Shown: positions 1 through 11,110, numbered from the stretch's first letter. The stretch: 64,000 bases of DNA from Polytrichum commune (GCA_950295325.1 OX485806.1:41168001-41232000), one strand, 5' to 3'. Program-made: numbers and translations. The notes: generated by a model not told the origin, from the sequence alone.

Positions 1-512
1 TTGGGTTTGTGTTGTGATTACTCTCCACACTTGAGTGCGCCTTCTCCAATACTGATCCATCATTTGCTTTCATCCCTTTTCACAACCTTTGTAGCTCCTC
101 TATGAGTGGTGCTAAGTACACATGTATATTTTCCTCTTTCACACTGTCTTTGCCAGAAATGATTAGGGTTAGCATCACAAAAAACCGCTTTGTAACTAAT
201 CATGGTGGCAAATTGTAGTTTAGCAATGGTTGAGTACACATTGCAGAGAAATTGAAGTGTAGTCCATTAAAAAAATGCTCGAAGAAAATGGAGAAAGAAG
301 GAGACGGAAAATTGGTGGATAAACGTCGGGTGATAAACCTCCCCTTGCCACGAAGGCTTCAAAGAAGACTCAACCCACAAATAAATTGGTAAACATATGT
401 TATGGAACGTGCAGTATGAAATAATTGTAAAACACGCAACCCTAAAATAATATATTCTTAACACTAATATATGGTTGTTGTAATTGTACAGACTCGTGGG
501 GATGTGATATAG

Positions 513-773
513 TTGTGTGGCTATGAAGAGGAGGATTCCAAGGCGACATATATTGGAAATGGTATTATTCAGAATGTAGCAGGTGAGATGTTACTCTCAA
601 AGGTGATTGGCAAGCTCTACGTTTTGTTGACAATTACGGAGTCATATCAAGACGACTATCCCCTACTTGAACCCCTCATTGGAGACGACCCTCCAGTCAC
701 TACAATTGGCCAAGCAAAAGGCCATTACATTCTTTGGCCAAGTGATTGTATAAGGTTGTGTGCGGCTACGTGA
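513..773 (+). pseudogene. DUF8039-like transposon protein remnant
   Basis: An 86-codon open stretch without an ATG start, directly preceded by a TAG. It contains a segment ending TIGQAKGHYILWPSDCI. That resembles the C-terminal pattern G-x-A-x-G-x-x-I-x-W-P of the DUF8039 domain, which occurs in plant Ptta/En/Spm-type transposon proteins. I judged the resemblance by eye. Its place inside a CACTA element supports it. There is no open frame on either side, so it is a fragment. Confidence 0.45.
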
Positions 774-1797
774 GTGTGGAGTGGATTTGTAGATCTATGT
801 TGATTTTCAGACATTTACCCTTATGGAGTTTAGTGCTTACCATTTTTAGTAGCGATTTCTGAAACATCTTTGACATACTATTGTATAAATATGATTTGGT
901 TTTTGAACATCATAACCATGTTTGTGTGACTGCATTTCGTAGATGACTGTATTATGGATTACACTGTATCTCGTAAATAAAAGATACTACTTACCAGAGT
1001 AAAGTGACCAAAAAATATATAACTTCACACAATGATTCTAATATGATAAGTGGAAATATATTGTGCATGCCATAAACATATGACTATGTTGAACCATCCT
1101 CATGTTACTCGTTATAGTAAACGTACTCATTTGCATTCAAAACATGGCACTTGGCAAAATCATATACACTTCACTACTAGTAATACATAATAAAGACATA
1201 CGATAATCACATGACCTTACAACGTAGCCACTGGTTGATGTAAACATTACTCCACTTGGTAAAGTAGATATCACGACATGAAGTAAGAAATATATGCCAT
1301 TGTTGTATTTATTTATTCTTAGCAGTCACAGACGCTTACTATGTAACGTTATTGACTTCCCACATTGTTGTCCGCGATTACGGGAAACAATAATGTGGGA
1401 AAATTAATTCAACTAATCTTCGTCACGTAGAGACATATTTGTTTCAACCATATTGTTAACGTTGACTAGTAATTTGGAATGTATGTATATGCATTACACA
1501 TGATATGACTTTGTATAGTGAAGTGCAAACACCATACATGACTGGTGCCAGTGCCATGAGTCCACTAGGCTTCGTTATATGGACGTGTGTCTTATCTTAT
1601 TTATGTTGACGAGACGTAGTGAAGTAGGACATGACTTTATGAAGTAAAGTACCCGGAGCACCCCAAACTTCACTGCCATTGGGAACGTCATGTCCGACAT
1701 GACTACGACCATACTTTACTGCTTGTCTAAAGCGACTGGTCGTTTTCCACGGCAGTAAAGTCATGGTTTTCTCACTTGTAGAAGTTGAAAAACCTAG

Positions 1798-1824
1798 TTG
1801 TAAAAGACGTGTTTTGTTGTAGTG
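1798..1824 (-). repeat. CACTA right terminal inverted repeat
   Basis: The minus strand reads CACTACAACAAAACACGTCT inward from 1824. Twenty-four bases are identical to the left-end TIR starting at 12458. The three bases outside (agt, 1825-1827) would be the target duplication, but the partner end is not in the window. Confidence 0.75.
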
Positions 1825-4447
1825 AGTTGTTGAGACTACTCACGTCCAAGTGTTGGATAGTGTGGAAGATGAAAGAACATTAATCTCCTTGTCATTTTTT
1901 AAGAGCAAGATGTGGAACTAGCTCACAACACATCTAGACTTGGTGGTCCGCATGTTTTCCCAAGAGTTTTACACATTCCCTTACCAAATAGCAATATCAA
2001 ATTGGAAAGCTCAAAGGATTTGCTATGGAGGGCAAGAGTAGATGAGTTGTAATGAACGTTGTTGTAAATAGTAAATGTAGTGTTAGTGGATGTATGCACA
2101 AGTCAAGGGCAACTAGTAGCAACAACTAAATAGTGGCCTGGAAAATGAAGAACTAGTGTGCTCTAGTTCTAGGAAAGGTACTTGATGTATTGAACTTGCA
2201 CTCAAGTTTTGGAACATGATGAGGCAAGGCATGAATTTATACCTCAAGAGTCTAGTGTCAAATTTTGAATCTTGTGTGGCATGGTTGAGGGTGCAGGTCT
2301 TTCATGACCGTTTGTTTGAGGTGCACTACCTATATTTGGATGGAGCCCTTGGAGGAAGATGTCAGTGCATGTCAATTGCTTAGATATTAATTTTGTCAGG
2401 GTGGTGAATGGGTCGTGCTAATAGTGGGTTGGAGGTGTTCGCATGTAGTTCAACACAAACAACCATCCAACCATATTATGGTGGTCTCCTAGAATATGGA
2501 GGGCCATGGACACATGCTACTAGACTTCTATGCGCACACTAAAGAATCTTTAGCATACAAGTGATGGTCACCAAAGGATTAACATGCATTGAAGACTCAA
2601 GAGAACCAATGTTGGTCTAGTATTCCATCCTTGGTAACTAGGAGGAGCAAGTTAGTAGGTGGGCCCGGATTTGAGAAGATGGGAGTAGCTAATTGGCACA
2701 TATGAACCCTATCCCACCAAATTCCCTCTATAGTTGGGCGGGTTTGTCCTTATTCACACTCGAATATGGTGGGCGAGCGTACTACATGGAAACTCACCCT
2801 AACTCCACCCAAATTTCCAAATTTAGCCTAATGTATGATTAATAAACGAATATTCCTAGTTTGTTCAAGGAGCCCACAAAATACAATTAGCATAGTTTAG
2901 GGTCATGAAACCGACCCACATGACCGATCAAAATAATATACGCTAATGCAAAAATATTACTTGAAAATTATTGTAGCTCACAATAATTAGTCTAATGTGC
3001 ATTATCATGGGTCCAAGATGAACAGTGTGGCCCATACTAAATCAAATAGTTAGTGTAATAAAGATGAAACTGTCTACAGTGTGTAGAAACCCATATTAGT
3101 CTTTACCGATTGTCAGTCTACTAGATGACTCTTTCAACATTGAAGAGGTTGCCACAATTCCACCAATTTACAGGCTATGGCTTTTTCACTAAGTTAGACT
3201 AGGAGTGTGCATTAAGGTAGAATATGCATGAACCAACACTGCACCAACTTACATTCGGGCCATCTACCAATAAAACTAATTTAAACCCACATTTACTTGC
3301 CTCATAGTTTCAACAGTGCACATAATATGAAAGTCCTTTTTATTCTTGAAGTGAAGATTCTTGTGCTTATAAAATGATCATACAAGTCCCTCCTAATTAT
3401 GTTAACCATTGAGGCTAGAATTGTTGACATAATTTGAGCTTGTAGTCTAAACTTTTTTAGACACTTGTCTTTTTGATGTCCATTCTTAGATCCGTGTCCA
3501 ATCACATACCTCTCAAATAGAGGTGTCCAATTTATTGCTATGGTTGAATTAGGCACATCCACTTTAGATGTAGTAGGTATTAGTTGTTCAAAGACGTTTT
3601 AAAAGTTGCAATGAGCCTTTGGCTTTGACATTTGTTGGTGGGTAACTATGAATGATATTTCAAACTTCATAAGTTTATTGTCACCTTTCCATGAATTGAT
3701 TTGTAGTTTATCTCAAAGTGTGACATAGGTATTTCTAGAAGTTTAGACCATAATTTTATTGCATATATTTATTCTTGAAATGATCATCAAAAAGTCATGG
3801 AGACTAGATAATCATTATTATTATTATACAACATGTGAACTTAGAAACTTTAGTGACCACTCCCTTTTTGAGAAAAAATGGCTTCTGATTTTTGGAACAC
3901 TGATTGTTTTAAGTGATGTAATGAAAGAACAATACACTTTGTGACAAGAGAAAATGTCACAAAATTCTAAAGAGGAATAGTCGGTATCTTTACTATGTTC
4001 TTGGAGGCCTAGACCATGAATTTAATGCACAGGCATTTGTTTCTTGAATTTTATTCAAAGACTTTTAGTTGATCATCAAGAAGTCATGAAGACCAACAAA
4101 TATCGTTACCTAGAATGTGTCAATTACAAATCAACTTGGACAACTTTGTTTCCAGGTACATTGACTTTTGAGGACAATAAGGAGACTTAGCATTGAATCT
4201 TGGGTTGGTGTAATATGAGATCAATGCATGCTGAGAAATCGAGGACTAATCAGAAAGCGTCACGAAACTCCAAGTACCGTAGTCCTATGCCAAATGTTAA
4301 ACATCATTGTTAAATAGTTCATTCATTTCAAGATTTCGTTTTGACAAACAGAATACTCCACCACATTCTTTGAATGAAGTTTATGGACCAAAATAATCCT
4401 CAAAATTGTCAATCAATCCCCAAATAATGTAATAGATGCTGAAATCG
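1825..4447. other. AT-rich intergenic DNA with decayed repeats
   Basis: I recognise no gene here. A diverged direct repeat is present at about 3728-3830 and 3985-4110, both containing tagaccat...gatcatcaa-aagtcatg. A block at about 2960-3050 (attagtctaat...agtgtggcc) resembles 34330-34410. The minus-strand open stretch at 3302-3562 is described separately. Confidence 0.4.
3302..3562 (-). other. Unrecognised 86-codon ORF remnant, related to 29.6 kb
   Basis: I do not recognise the product. The N-terminal part (KVDVPN...TPLFERYVIGHGSK) matches a plus-strand stretch at about 29613-29705 (KVDVPN...TPILKGYVVRCGSK) in both DNA and peptide. The two are therefore remnants of one dispersed coding repeat, probably from a transposable element. 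Confidence 0.35.
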
Positions 4448-4560
4448 CCACAAATCAGTGCTCAAAGTTGAAGTCTTCAATGCCCTTCAAATGGGTTTTG
4501 GGACTTCAAAAAATACCTCAAGGAAAACAACCCTTCAAAACATAATCCTCATGTTTAAGT

Positions 4561-4639
4561 ATGCCCTTCAATTTGCAATGCTGAAATTTCAGAGCCCTTC
4601 AAAATGAAATTCATATGAGGGCTTCAATTTTGAGCATTG
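4561..4639 (+). repeat. Subterminal repeat of hAT, copy 1
   Basis: About 79 bp from atgcccttcaatttgc to ttgagcattg. It is repeated in the same orientation at the element's right end (6017-6094) with only a few differences. With the left TIR at 4456 it could form a 184-bp mini-element inside the larger element. Confidence 0.8.
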
Positions 4640-4702
4640 ACTGATGTGCATCAAGGAGTGGTGGCCCGACTTTGAGATCTAGTACCTCATCTAGTTGGAA
4701 CA

Positions 4703-5906
4703 CACTGCATAGCTCACCGAGAGGCTCTAGCTGCGAAAGACGCTAATGACGAATTTTCATGCCTTGGATTCATTGACCGAGCTGCCAATAAAGTGTATGA
4801 GTGGTTGGGATGATCGGTGATTCGGCGAGGCACGTTGGCGAAATTGTTACTTGCATTTCGCGAAGAGACCCGAGTGGTTTTGTATATTCATTTCGTACGG
4901 TGGCTATCACGCGACATGGTCATGGAGAAGATGGTTTTTTGTATGCTTGCAATTTTGGAGTCATGGCAAACTGAAGAATACGCATGATACACAAATATCA
5001 CCTCTCTGTAGTTTCAATTCTTCATCCATTTGTTGGTTGATGTGCTACTTGAGTTGAACAAGCTCAATCGGAAATTTCAGTTTGATCTCGTAGATATCAC
5101 ATCCATAGCCTCTAATATCGATGTGACAATCAATTTGTTGCAGAGACACTATTTGGGTGTGAGTTTTGGCACAACAACCAAACATTTGGGAATTTTTTTG
5201 CGCAACGTGCTGCCAACTGGAGAGATCTTGTATGTTGATAGGTTTGGTTGTGAGAAAGTGCATACTTTGCACTATGACTCTATGTCCGAGTGTGATGTAG
5301 GGGGCTCGTTGGAAGATTGCATCATTCTTGGTAGACTATACTTCCAAAAGGTTATTGACTCACTAAATGATCGCTTCCCCGACTTGCCCATTTTTAATGC
5401 GGCTAGGTTTTTCAGCCCAAAACACTATCCCATAATTGCATTGGATCGAGGCACTTTAACCTGAGCAATGGTTGAACCGGTTGGTGACACATGTCAAGTG
5501 GAACTCTGTTCTTGTTGATCAAGCCAATGCGGAGTTGCTCGAATTTGTGGAGATGTTATCTTCAGCTTATCAACACCGAAGTATGCATGAAGCTTGGGTT
5601 TTTTGTGGCCGTGACCGAGAGTTTAAGATCAATTGGCCAACCCTAATGTTGCTATGGCAAGCCATACTTGTGATCCCTACTAGCACTGCTGTTTGTGAGC
5701 GTGGTTTTTCAAAGCATAATTGGGTTAAGAGCGAAAGGAGAACATGCCTAAACCTTGACACACTTGATGCATTGATGAGGGTTAGCCTAAACCGTTTGGG
5801 AGTTGAATTCATGGATTGGAATGGCATTTTTAACACTTGGAAAACCACTACAGTAACCAACAAGTGTAGGGCATTGTCACTTCAAGAGGTGGAGTTAGAT
5901 GGTTGA
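4703..5906 (+). pseudogene. hAT transposase (ZNF862/KIAA1586-like type), broken
   Basis: Conserved segments appear in the expected order but in shifting frames. HCIAHREALAAKDA is at about 4703. It is followed by CLGFIDRAANKVYEWLG, then VRWLSRDMVMEK at about 4896. A long open segment runs 5030-5464, and the hAT C-terminal dimerisation region lies within 5472-5906 (WPTLMLLWQAILVIPTSTAV, CERGFSKHNWVKSERR). The group with HCxAHR and C-terminal STAxCERGFS is typical of hAT transposases related to ZNF862/KIAA1586. An in-frame stop after the VRWLSR block and the stop at 5462-5464 break the reading frame. The N-terminal BED zinc finger and the first catalytic Asp region were not found, so the gene is also truncated at the 5' side. 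Confidence 0.8.
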
Positions 5907-6016
5907 TTCTTCATTATTTCATTGTACTAGAAGCATGTACCATACAAATCATGCATACTTTTAATATAAGTTTTATATTTCTTTGAAAATTTTCCATTGA
6001 CGTCCTAGATTTAGAT

Positions 6017-6094
6017 ATGCCCTTCAATTGCAATGCTGAAATTTCAAAGCCCTTCAAAATGAAATTCATATGAGGGCTTCAATTTTGAGCACTG
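6017..6094 (+). repeat. Subterminal repeat of hAT, copy 2 (right end)
   Basis: Second copy of the 4561-4639 sequence. It forms the right terminus of the hAT element and ends in the TIR GAGCACTG. Confidence 0.8.
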
Positions 6095-6313
6095 CCACAA
6101 ATTGTACTATGGTAGGAACCCACATGGTTTCCTCAACAATGTTGTACTTTCGTACTTATCTACTGTCACGACTTGAAATGTGATGTCTGCATTCAACCTG
6201 TCTGGAAAAGAAATCCTATTAGTCCAGTCTATAAAAGTCCTCCCCCGAAGCTTCCATGCACTGCAGGACCAGCCCCACAGGATGAACTATAAAGGAGCAT
6301 GGAGCTTCAACCA

Positions 6314-6320
6314 TATATAG
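6314..6320 (+). promoter_or_regulatory. Candidate TATA box of the chitinase gene
   Basis: TATATAG in a locally GC-richer stretch, followed about 250 bp later by a good splice donor (tcaag|gtattt at 6565/6566). The nearest preceding TA-rich alternative is ctataaagg at about 6288. The assignment rests on position and on the inferred leader intron. No transcript evidence is available. Confidence 0.35.
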
Positions 6321-6565
6321 CAAACACTGCAGTAGTCTCAATCCACGTAGACTAATACTCAGCTATTGAGGATTTAGTTGCACCTAGTTTGTAGGTCTTC
6401 AGGCATTTATTGCAGTTTATATTGTGTGCACTGAGGGAGCCACTTCGTCTGAAATCGAGAGATTAGCTACATACACTTGCTAGTTCAACACTGCTACAAG
6501 CTTGATAAATTATAGGAATTGAATCGGTTTTGCAAGCTGCAAACACCAGTTTCAGAGCAGTCAAG

Positions 6566-7148
6566 GTATTTGACAATTGATCCTTGTTTTGTAAACTCAC
6601 TCTTGAATGTATAGATTTCATAAATTAATTGTATTTTCTTTGTAACAGTTTCGTTATGCTATTATATGATTCACACTACGGTACAGAGATTGTTGCGTTG
6701 TTCTGACATTTTTATATTTCATATCTTTACGTTGTACATGAATCCCCAAAATCAGTATTTTCCACATATGCCATTTTTTCCTCTTTTGCATATGTCTACT
6801 ACCTAATTTTACATAATACTCTAAATGCTGATCAAAACATTGTAACCATGTCACACTTTATCAGTTCGCATAGATTATGTCTTCTGCGGAGAGGCGACGC
6901 CAACCCATGGTTGGCATGTTCACACTTGACCATAGCTACAAGCTCATATGTGTTTTGTTCTTGTTTTTTTTTTTGGGGGGGGGGGGGGGGGGGAACGAAA
7001 CAGCGTGAGCTCATATGTGAACTCGGGGTGTCTTCTGCAACTATATCTAATGTAGGTCGATTAGCAAACTGATAGCCAAGAATTTATCAACGTTTCAGCC
7101 AGCTGGATTAGTGGCTGGATACTTAATTTGTCGTTGGTGAATTGACAG
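6566..7148 (+). other. Inferred 5'UTR intron of the chitinase gene
   Basis: Donor tcaag|gtattt at 6566 and acceptor attgacag|attg at 7148 would join a leader from the 6314 TATA box to a short exon running into the ATG at 7197. The span contains a T11-G19 homopolymer run (6964-6993). This is inference from splice motifs only. The alternative is transcription starting just upstream of 7197. Confidence 0.35.
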
Positions 7149-7196
7149 ATTGAAGAAGAAGGTGAGATAGCTCGCTGGGTCAATCAGCTCAGAAAG

Positions 7197-9463
7197 ATGA
7201 GGAAAATGATCGGCTCCATCAACATTATGGTGGTCGCTTGCGTCATTATTGTATTGCTGCAAGAAGTGTCGGTGGTGGTTGCGCAAACTTGCGGGAAGCA
7301 GGCGAACAATGCGGTGTGTGCCAACAATCTGTGTTGCAGCCAATACGGGTACTGCGGAAGCACGACTGCCTGGTGCGGGACTGGATGCCAGAGCGGACCG
7401 TGCACGAGCAGTAGTAATGCAAGCCCACCTCCCCCCCCAGCTGCGCCATCCAGCAGTGGTGGATTGAGCAGCATACTTTCAAGGTCCATGTTCGAGACGT
7501 TCTTCCCCAACCGCAACTCCTTCTACACGTACGATGCCTTCACCGCCGCCGCGGCTGCATACTCAGCGTTCGGAACCACAGGAGGTGCTGCTGCAAAGAA
7601 GCGAGAAGTCGCGGCTTTCTGCGCTCACGTGAAGCAAGAGACCACAGGTAATTAATACCCCCGGGTGCCAACTCTCCCTTGTCGAACAGTTGTTTCTAAG
7701 GCGCTTCTAATATTTGTAATGTATTCATGGTTTGTTCGAGAAAAATGCTTGGAAAGAGGGCATTGAGAGGAATTCATTGATATGATTTGTCTGATTTAGA
7801 AAACCTTTGCACTTTCAAATGTTAGTGGTCACCATCCAAACACCCTAGGTGTAGAATTTCACTTCTAAGAAATTCATAAGATTTCTTAGAATTTAAAGTC
7901 TTACATTTTATATGATGTGAAAGTAGCTCCCAAATTATGCTTCTTAGCAATGGTTTAGCAACTCCAAACCAATTCTAAACACGTGAGCCCTGCAAGTGTT
8001 ACAGATAGGTACCACCCTGGCATTAATACAGCCTTTTCTAAAGCTCATGCGATTTAGAACCCTAATTTATGCTCATAATTATGTATATATTGGTGCAAAT
8101 CGATGGGCTTATACAAATGCAGAGCCCTCCAGAACGGAGTGAGTAAGATTTACAAACGCTGGAACCGCGAGGTCATCCAGGCCCTCTTGTTTTTTAGGTT
8201 CTTGCACGGAATTGGAGCAAGCAGGGTTTGCAAAGGATCTGTCTAAATACCCCCATTGAGCGTGGCTCAGAGGCTAGGTTCGGGAGGGGGTGGCAGGGGT
8301 GGGGTAAAACCTGCCCCCTATTTTTTTAATTGGGTGGGGCCTTACTTGATCTCATAGGGGGCTTCCTAGAGTAATTTGGGGCCGCAGGACCCAAATTTAG
8401 CAAAAAAAAACCAAAAAAAGTTCCCAAGGGGCCAAAACGGGGAGGGCCAGAAAAATGAACCCCACCGAACCTAGCCTCCGAGCCACGCTCGATGGGGGTA
8501 TTTAGACCCACCTGTTTGCAAAGGCCAAATGGCAGCATGGCCATTGCTGAGTCGTTATATTTTGAAGCTTTTGCATGGAAAGGTCGGCCCCACATGTTTG
8601 GGTGTTTTATAATAGAATTTTGAACATGTAGAAAGTGAGCAGTATGGAGGTAGTGAACCTTTAAGTTAGAAGGTTCTACTTGGAGGCAACAACCCAAGGA
8701 AACGGTGGTAGAGAGGGATGACCCGGTCCCCTCTACAACACTTCTTTCCCAATTGACGTTGCGATTTGCAAAGCAATTATTGTCAAAAAGCCTGTGCAAA
8801 TTAAGTGATCAATCTCGCGTCTAACGATCGTTTTGTTCTTGTAGGCCTTGTTTACATTGAGGAGATTAGTGACAAGAGTGCTCATTGTCAGGCTTCAACA
8901 ACATACCCGTGTGCGTCAGGCAAATTGTACTATGGGCGAGGTCCACTGCAAATTTCCTGGTAAGCGTTTTTTCTGCAGCTCCCAACAAGATCATTCTTAT
9001 TTAATCCTAAGCAGCACTTGTATCATGTTCATTTCATTTGTCTCCGAAAACATGTGGTATTAATCGCGCCCAATGATTTCTACATTAACACAGGAACTAC
9101 AACTACGGGGCTGCCAGTGCATCCGTGGGTAGCGACATCTTGAGCAACCCTGACCTGGTGGCCTCCGACGCCACAATCTCCTTCAAGACTGCACTTTGGT
9201 TCTGGACAACGGCATCTAACCCTAAACCCTCTTGCCACGACGTTATGGTGGGCAATTGGAGCCCCAGCAACAGCGACACAGCAGCCGGCCGCACTGCGGG
9301 CTTCGGTGTTACGATCGACATCATCAATGGCGGCGTTGAGTGCGGCTCGGGAACTGCAAGTACCGGCGCGACCAACCGCGTGGCATATTACAAGGACTTT
9401 TGCTCTCAACTAGGCGTCGCCCCTGGCCAAAACCTGGATTGCACAAACATGAAACACTTCTAG
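7197..9463 (+). CDS. Secreted GH19 chitinase with hevein domain
   Basis: Three exons, 7197-7647, 8845-8959 and 9094-9463, join in phase to 936 nt (311 aa). The enzyme hydrolyses beta-1,4-linked N-acetylglucosamine in chitin, a plant defence activity, and is probably extracellular because no vacuolar tail is obvious. Residues 1-29 are a signal peptide. Residues 30-69 form a hevein chitin-binding domain with all eight cysteines (32, 41, 46, 47, 53, 60, 64, 69). A Pro/Ser linker follows, then the GH19 domain from about 91. The likely general acid is Glu148 in KQETTG and the second acidic residue lies in YIEEIS (156/157). Conserved [14 protein letters not shown] and FKTALWFW are present. The first loop is short as in class IV, but the CHDVM...GFG block and C-terminal loop are as in class I. 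The ATG is the first of the open frame and starts the signal peptide. Confidence 0.93.
8237..8513. mobile_element. MULE-type MITE in chitinase intron 1
   Basis: Terminal inverted repeats of about 42 bp (starting TCTAAATACCCCCAT, ending at GCTAGGTTCGG) differ at two positions. The 277-bp element is flanked by an 11-bp perfect direct repeat GTTTGCAAAGG (8226-8236 and 8514-8524). Long TIRs with a 9-11 bp target duplication point to Mutator-like elements. It has no coding capacity and is GC-rich relative to the intron. Confidence 0.78.
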
Positions 9464-9508
9464 TTGTCCGCTTGCCTCCTTCCATCACGTGCACCCTTGA
9501 GAGTTGCC

Positions 9509-9510
<2 letters not shown>

Positions 9511-9542
<32 letters not shown>
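9511..9542. repeat. (CT)16 microsatellite in chitinase 3' region
   Basis: An uninterrupted CT run 48 bp after the chitinase stop, probably within the 3'UTR. A shorter degenerate ctctctcta occurs at the same place in the downstream pseudo-copy. Confidence 0.9.
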
Positions 9543-9546
<4 letters not shown>

Positions 9547-9605
9547 CTCTTTATGTTGGGTCCCAATGGCCTTGTATAATTTTTTTGGTAATGAAATAAT
9601 TGTTT

Positions 9606-9784
9606 GGCATGACCAATCGTGTGGCGTGTTACTGGGACTTATAATGCGTGCAAGTGTCGACCCTGCCTAGAACTTGGATTGCACAAATATGTACAACTTC
9701 TAGCTTTATCTGGTGCCACTACTTGCACCTTAGAGGGCTGCTCCTCTCTCTATTTTGGGTCTTGGTGGCTTTGTGTGTTGTATA
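9606..9784 (+). pseudogene. Tandem partial copy of chitinase 3' end
   Basis: The stretch starting ggcatgaccaatcgtgtggc aligns with the last 33 codons of the chitinase and its 3' flank. It keeps the stop-codon position, the gcaccttgagagg stretch and a shortened CT run. It carries a TAA where the parent has Phe-Cys and one net base deletion, so it cannot encode the C-terminus. It lies 140 bp past the parent stop and is a tandem duplication limited to the gene's tail. Confidence 0.8.
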
Positions 9785-11110
9785 GCTTTGTCTCCCACAC
9801 ACAAAAATTAAAAAAATTAAAAAAAAAAATCAGAACAAACAGACAGCCAGCCAGCCAGAAAGAATGAAAGGAAGAAAAGAAACCAACATGAACAACTTTC
9901 TAAACTCTTCCAGTTCAATCAAATTGTCAAGTCAGGGTTACCCTATATCCACATATAGGGGAACACAGAGTAGATACATAGATCTAATTGTTCACGTGCA
10001 ATCTGATTGAGTTACGATGAGCATGACTGCTCAACTGCAGCTTGAGGAATGAAGTTCCGGAAGACTGGAATATTTATGCACCTGGCGAGCTGTGAGCTCA
10101 TCATGTGTTTCATCCAGTAACTAACTTCTCCCTGCTCTTTTCTAGTTTCTTCTAGTTTTTTTCAGTTCAGATTCCGATAAACTTCCTGGTCATTAACATG
10201 GAATCTGCATAAGGATCCTGTTCTGACACATCACATACAGAAGAGATTCTTTTTGTAACCTCTGGATAATCTTCCCAAAGTTTCGTAGCCCTTCTAGGTG
10301 TACAACAAACTCTTCCAGAGCCTTGCGGCTTGAGCTGCAAATTGTCAAGTTGGAACCCTGCCACACATATACACAGATCTCAAAATACACCTGCACTCTA
10401 ATTGAATCTTAACAAGACATTGCTCATGAGTTTTAGGATTTAGGGTTCATTCTGTTATCTCTCCCTGTTCATTGATACGGAAACTGCATAACATCCAGCC
10501 CTGTTCTGTGTCACATTCACACGGATGAGGGTTTTGGTAACTTATGAATAGTCTTCCAGTTTCCTACTCTTCTTCACACAACGTTTTCTATTGTACATGT
10601 GACTACTAATTCTCGCCTAGACAGCCCTATGGGTCGCTCCATGGACCATGTTCAAATTCCTGTCATCCCTGTATACTTCTCTTTGAAGCTAGCCCCATGC
10701 TTCTCCAGGATACAGCAATCTGCTGACAATACTAAAGCATAACTGAAGTATTAATGCTGCAAGTGATTAAAAACCTAATTCCTCAATCCTGAAAATCAAT
10801 TGAAGGTTCGTACTTAATCCTTAGTTACTCTCGCCACTGCTGTTTGGATACTGCATATTTAGAGCCCCAACACATGTGCTGGAGTTGTAACATCATGGCA
10901 AACCCAATTTTCTCAATCTGGACGTTTCTAATCTTTCCAGCATGTTTGTAATAATGAGGATAGACGACCAAATCGTCAAAATGCCTCAGATTTCTTAGAG
11001 CAAGGATGTCCTCAGTGCAATTACAAGAAGAAAAGTCATTCAGCTTAACCACAGTTTCCTACCTTCCAGTACTTCATCTAAATGAGTCAACGGCAACAGA
11101 CGGTAGCAGA
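9785..11110. other. Intergenic DNA with degenerate direct repeats
   Basis: No gene recognised. A diverged direct repeat is visible at about 10175-10300 and 10455-10570 (cctg-tcatt...ggaa-ctgcataa...ctgttctg...gtaac-t...taat-cttcc). A related piece (cttccag...caaattgtcaagt) occurs near 9905 and 10312. Minus-strand open stretches at 10193-10396 and 10825-11052 contain Leu-rich segments but no pattern I can assign. Confidence 0.35.

Larger units (their letters stand above)
1..1824 (+). mobile_element. CACTA (En/Spm) transposon, 3' part
   Basis: The right end is a CACTA terminal inverted repeat at 1798-1824. Read inward on the minus strand it begins CACTACAACAAAACACGTCT. A matching left-end TIR of the same family lies at 12458, so the two define one family. 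The roughly 230 bp inside the end (1590-1800) carry repeated short motifs such as tagtgaagt, actttactgc and gacatgac, as expected of CACTA subterminal repeats. A DUF8039-like coding remnant at 513-773 fits a CACTA interior. The 5' end is outside the window. I see no intact transposase, so this copy is decayed or non-autonomous. Confidence 0.7.
4456..6094 (+). mobile_element. hAT transposon with TIRs and 8-bp target duplication
   Basis: The left end begins CAGTGCTCAAAGTTGAAG (4456) and the right end finishes CTTCAATTTTGAGCACTG (6094). They are inverted repeats with one mismatch in 18. Both sides carry the perfect 8-bp direct duplication CCACAAAT (4448-4455 and 6095-6102), the hallmark length for hAT elements. 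Both ends are rich in gcccttcaa motifs, plausible subterminal transposase binding sites. The element is 1639 bp and encloses a broken hAT transposase on the plus strand, so it is now non-autonomous. The intact ends and target duplication suggest fairly recent insertion or late mobilisation in trans. Confidence 0.88.

Noticed and set aside
8326..8799. 157-codon minus-strand open frame in chitinase intron 1
   Set aside because: It overlaps the MULE-type MITE and intron sequence, has no domain, and is explained by the inverted repeat.
10193..11052. Possible NB-LRR leucine-rich repeat remnant
   Set aside because: Leu-rich stretches occur on the minus strand but the spacing is not a regular LRR and no NB-ARC motif is near.
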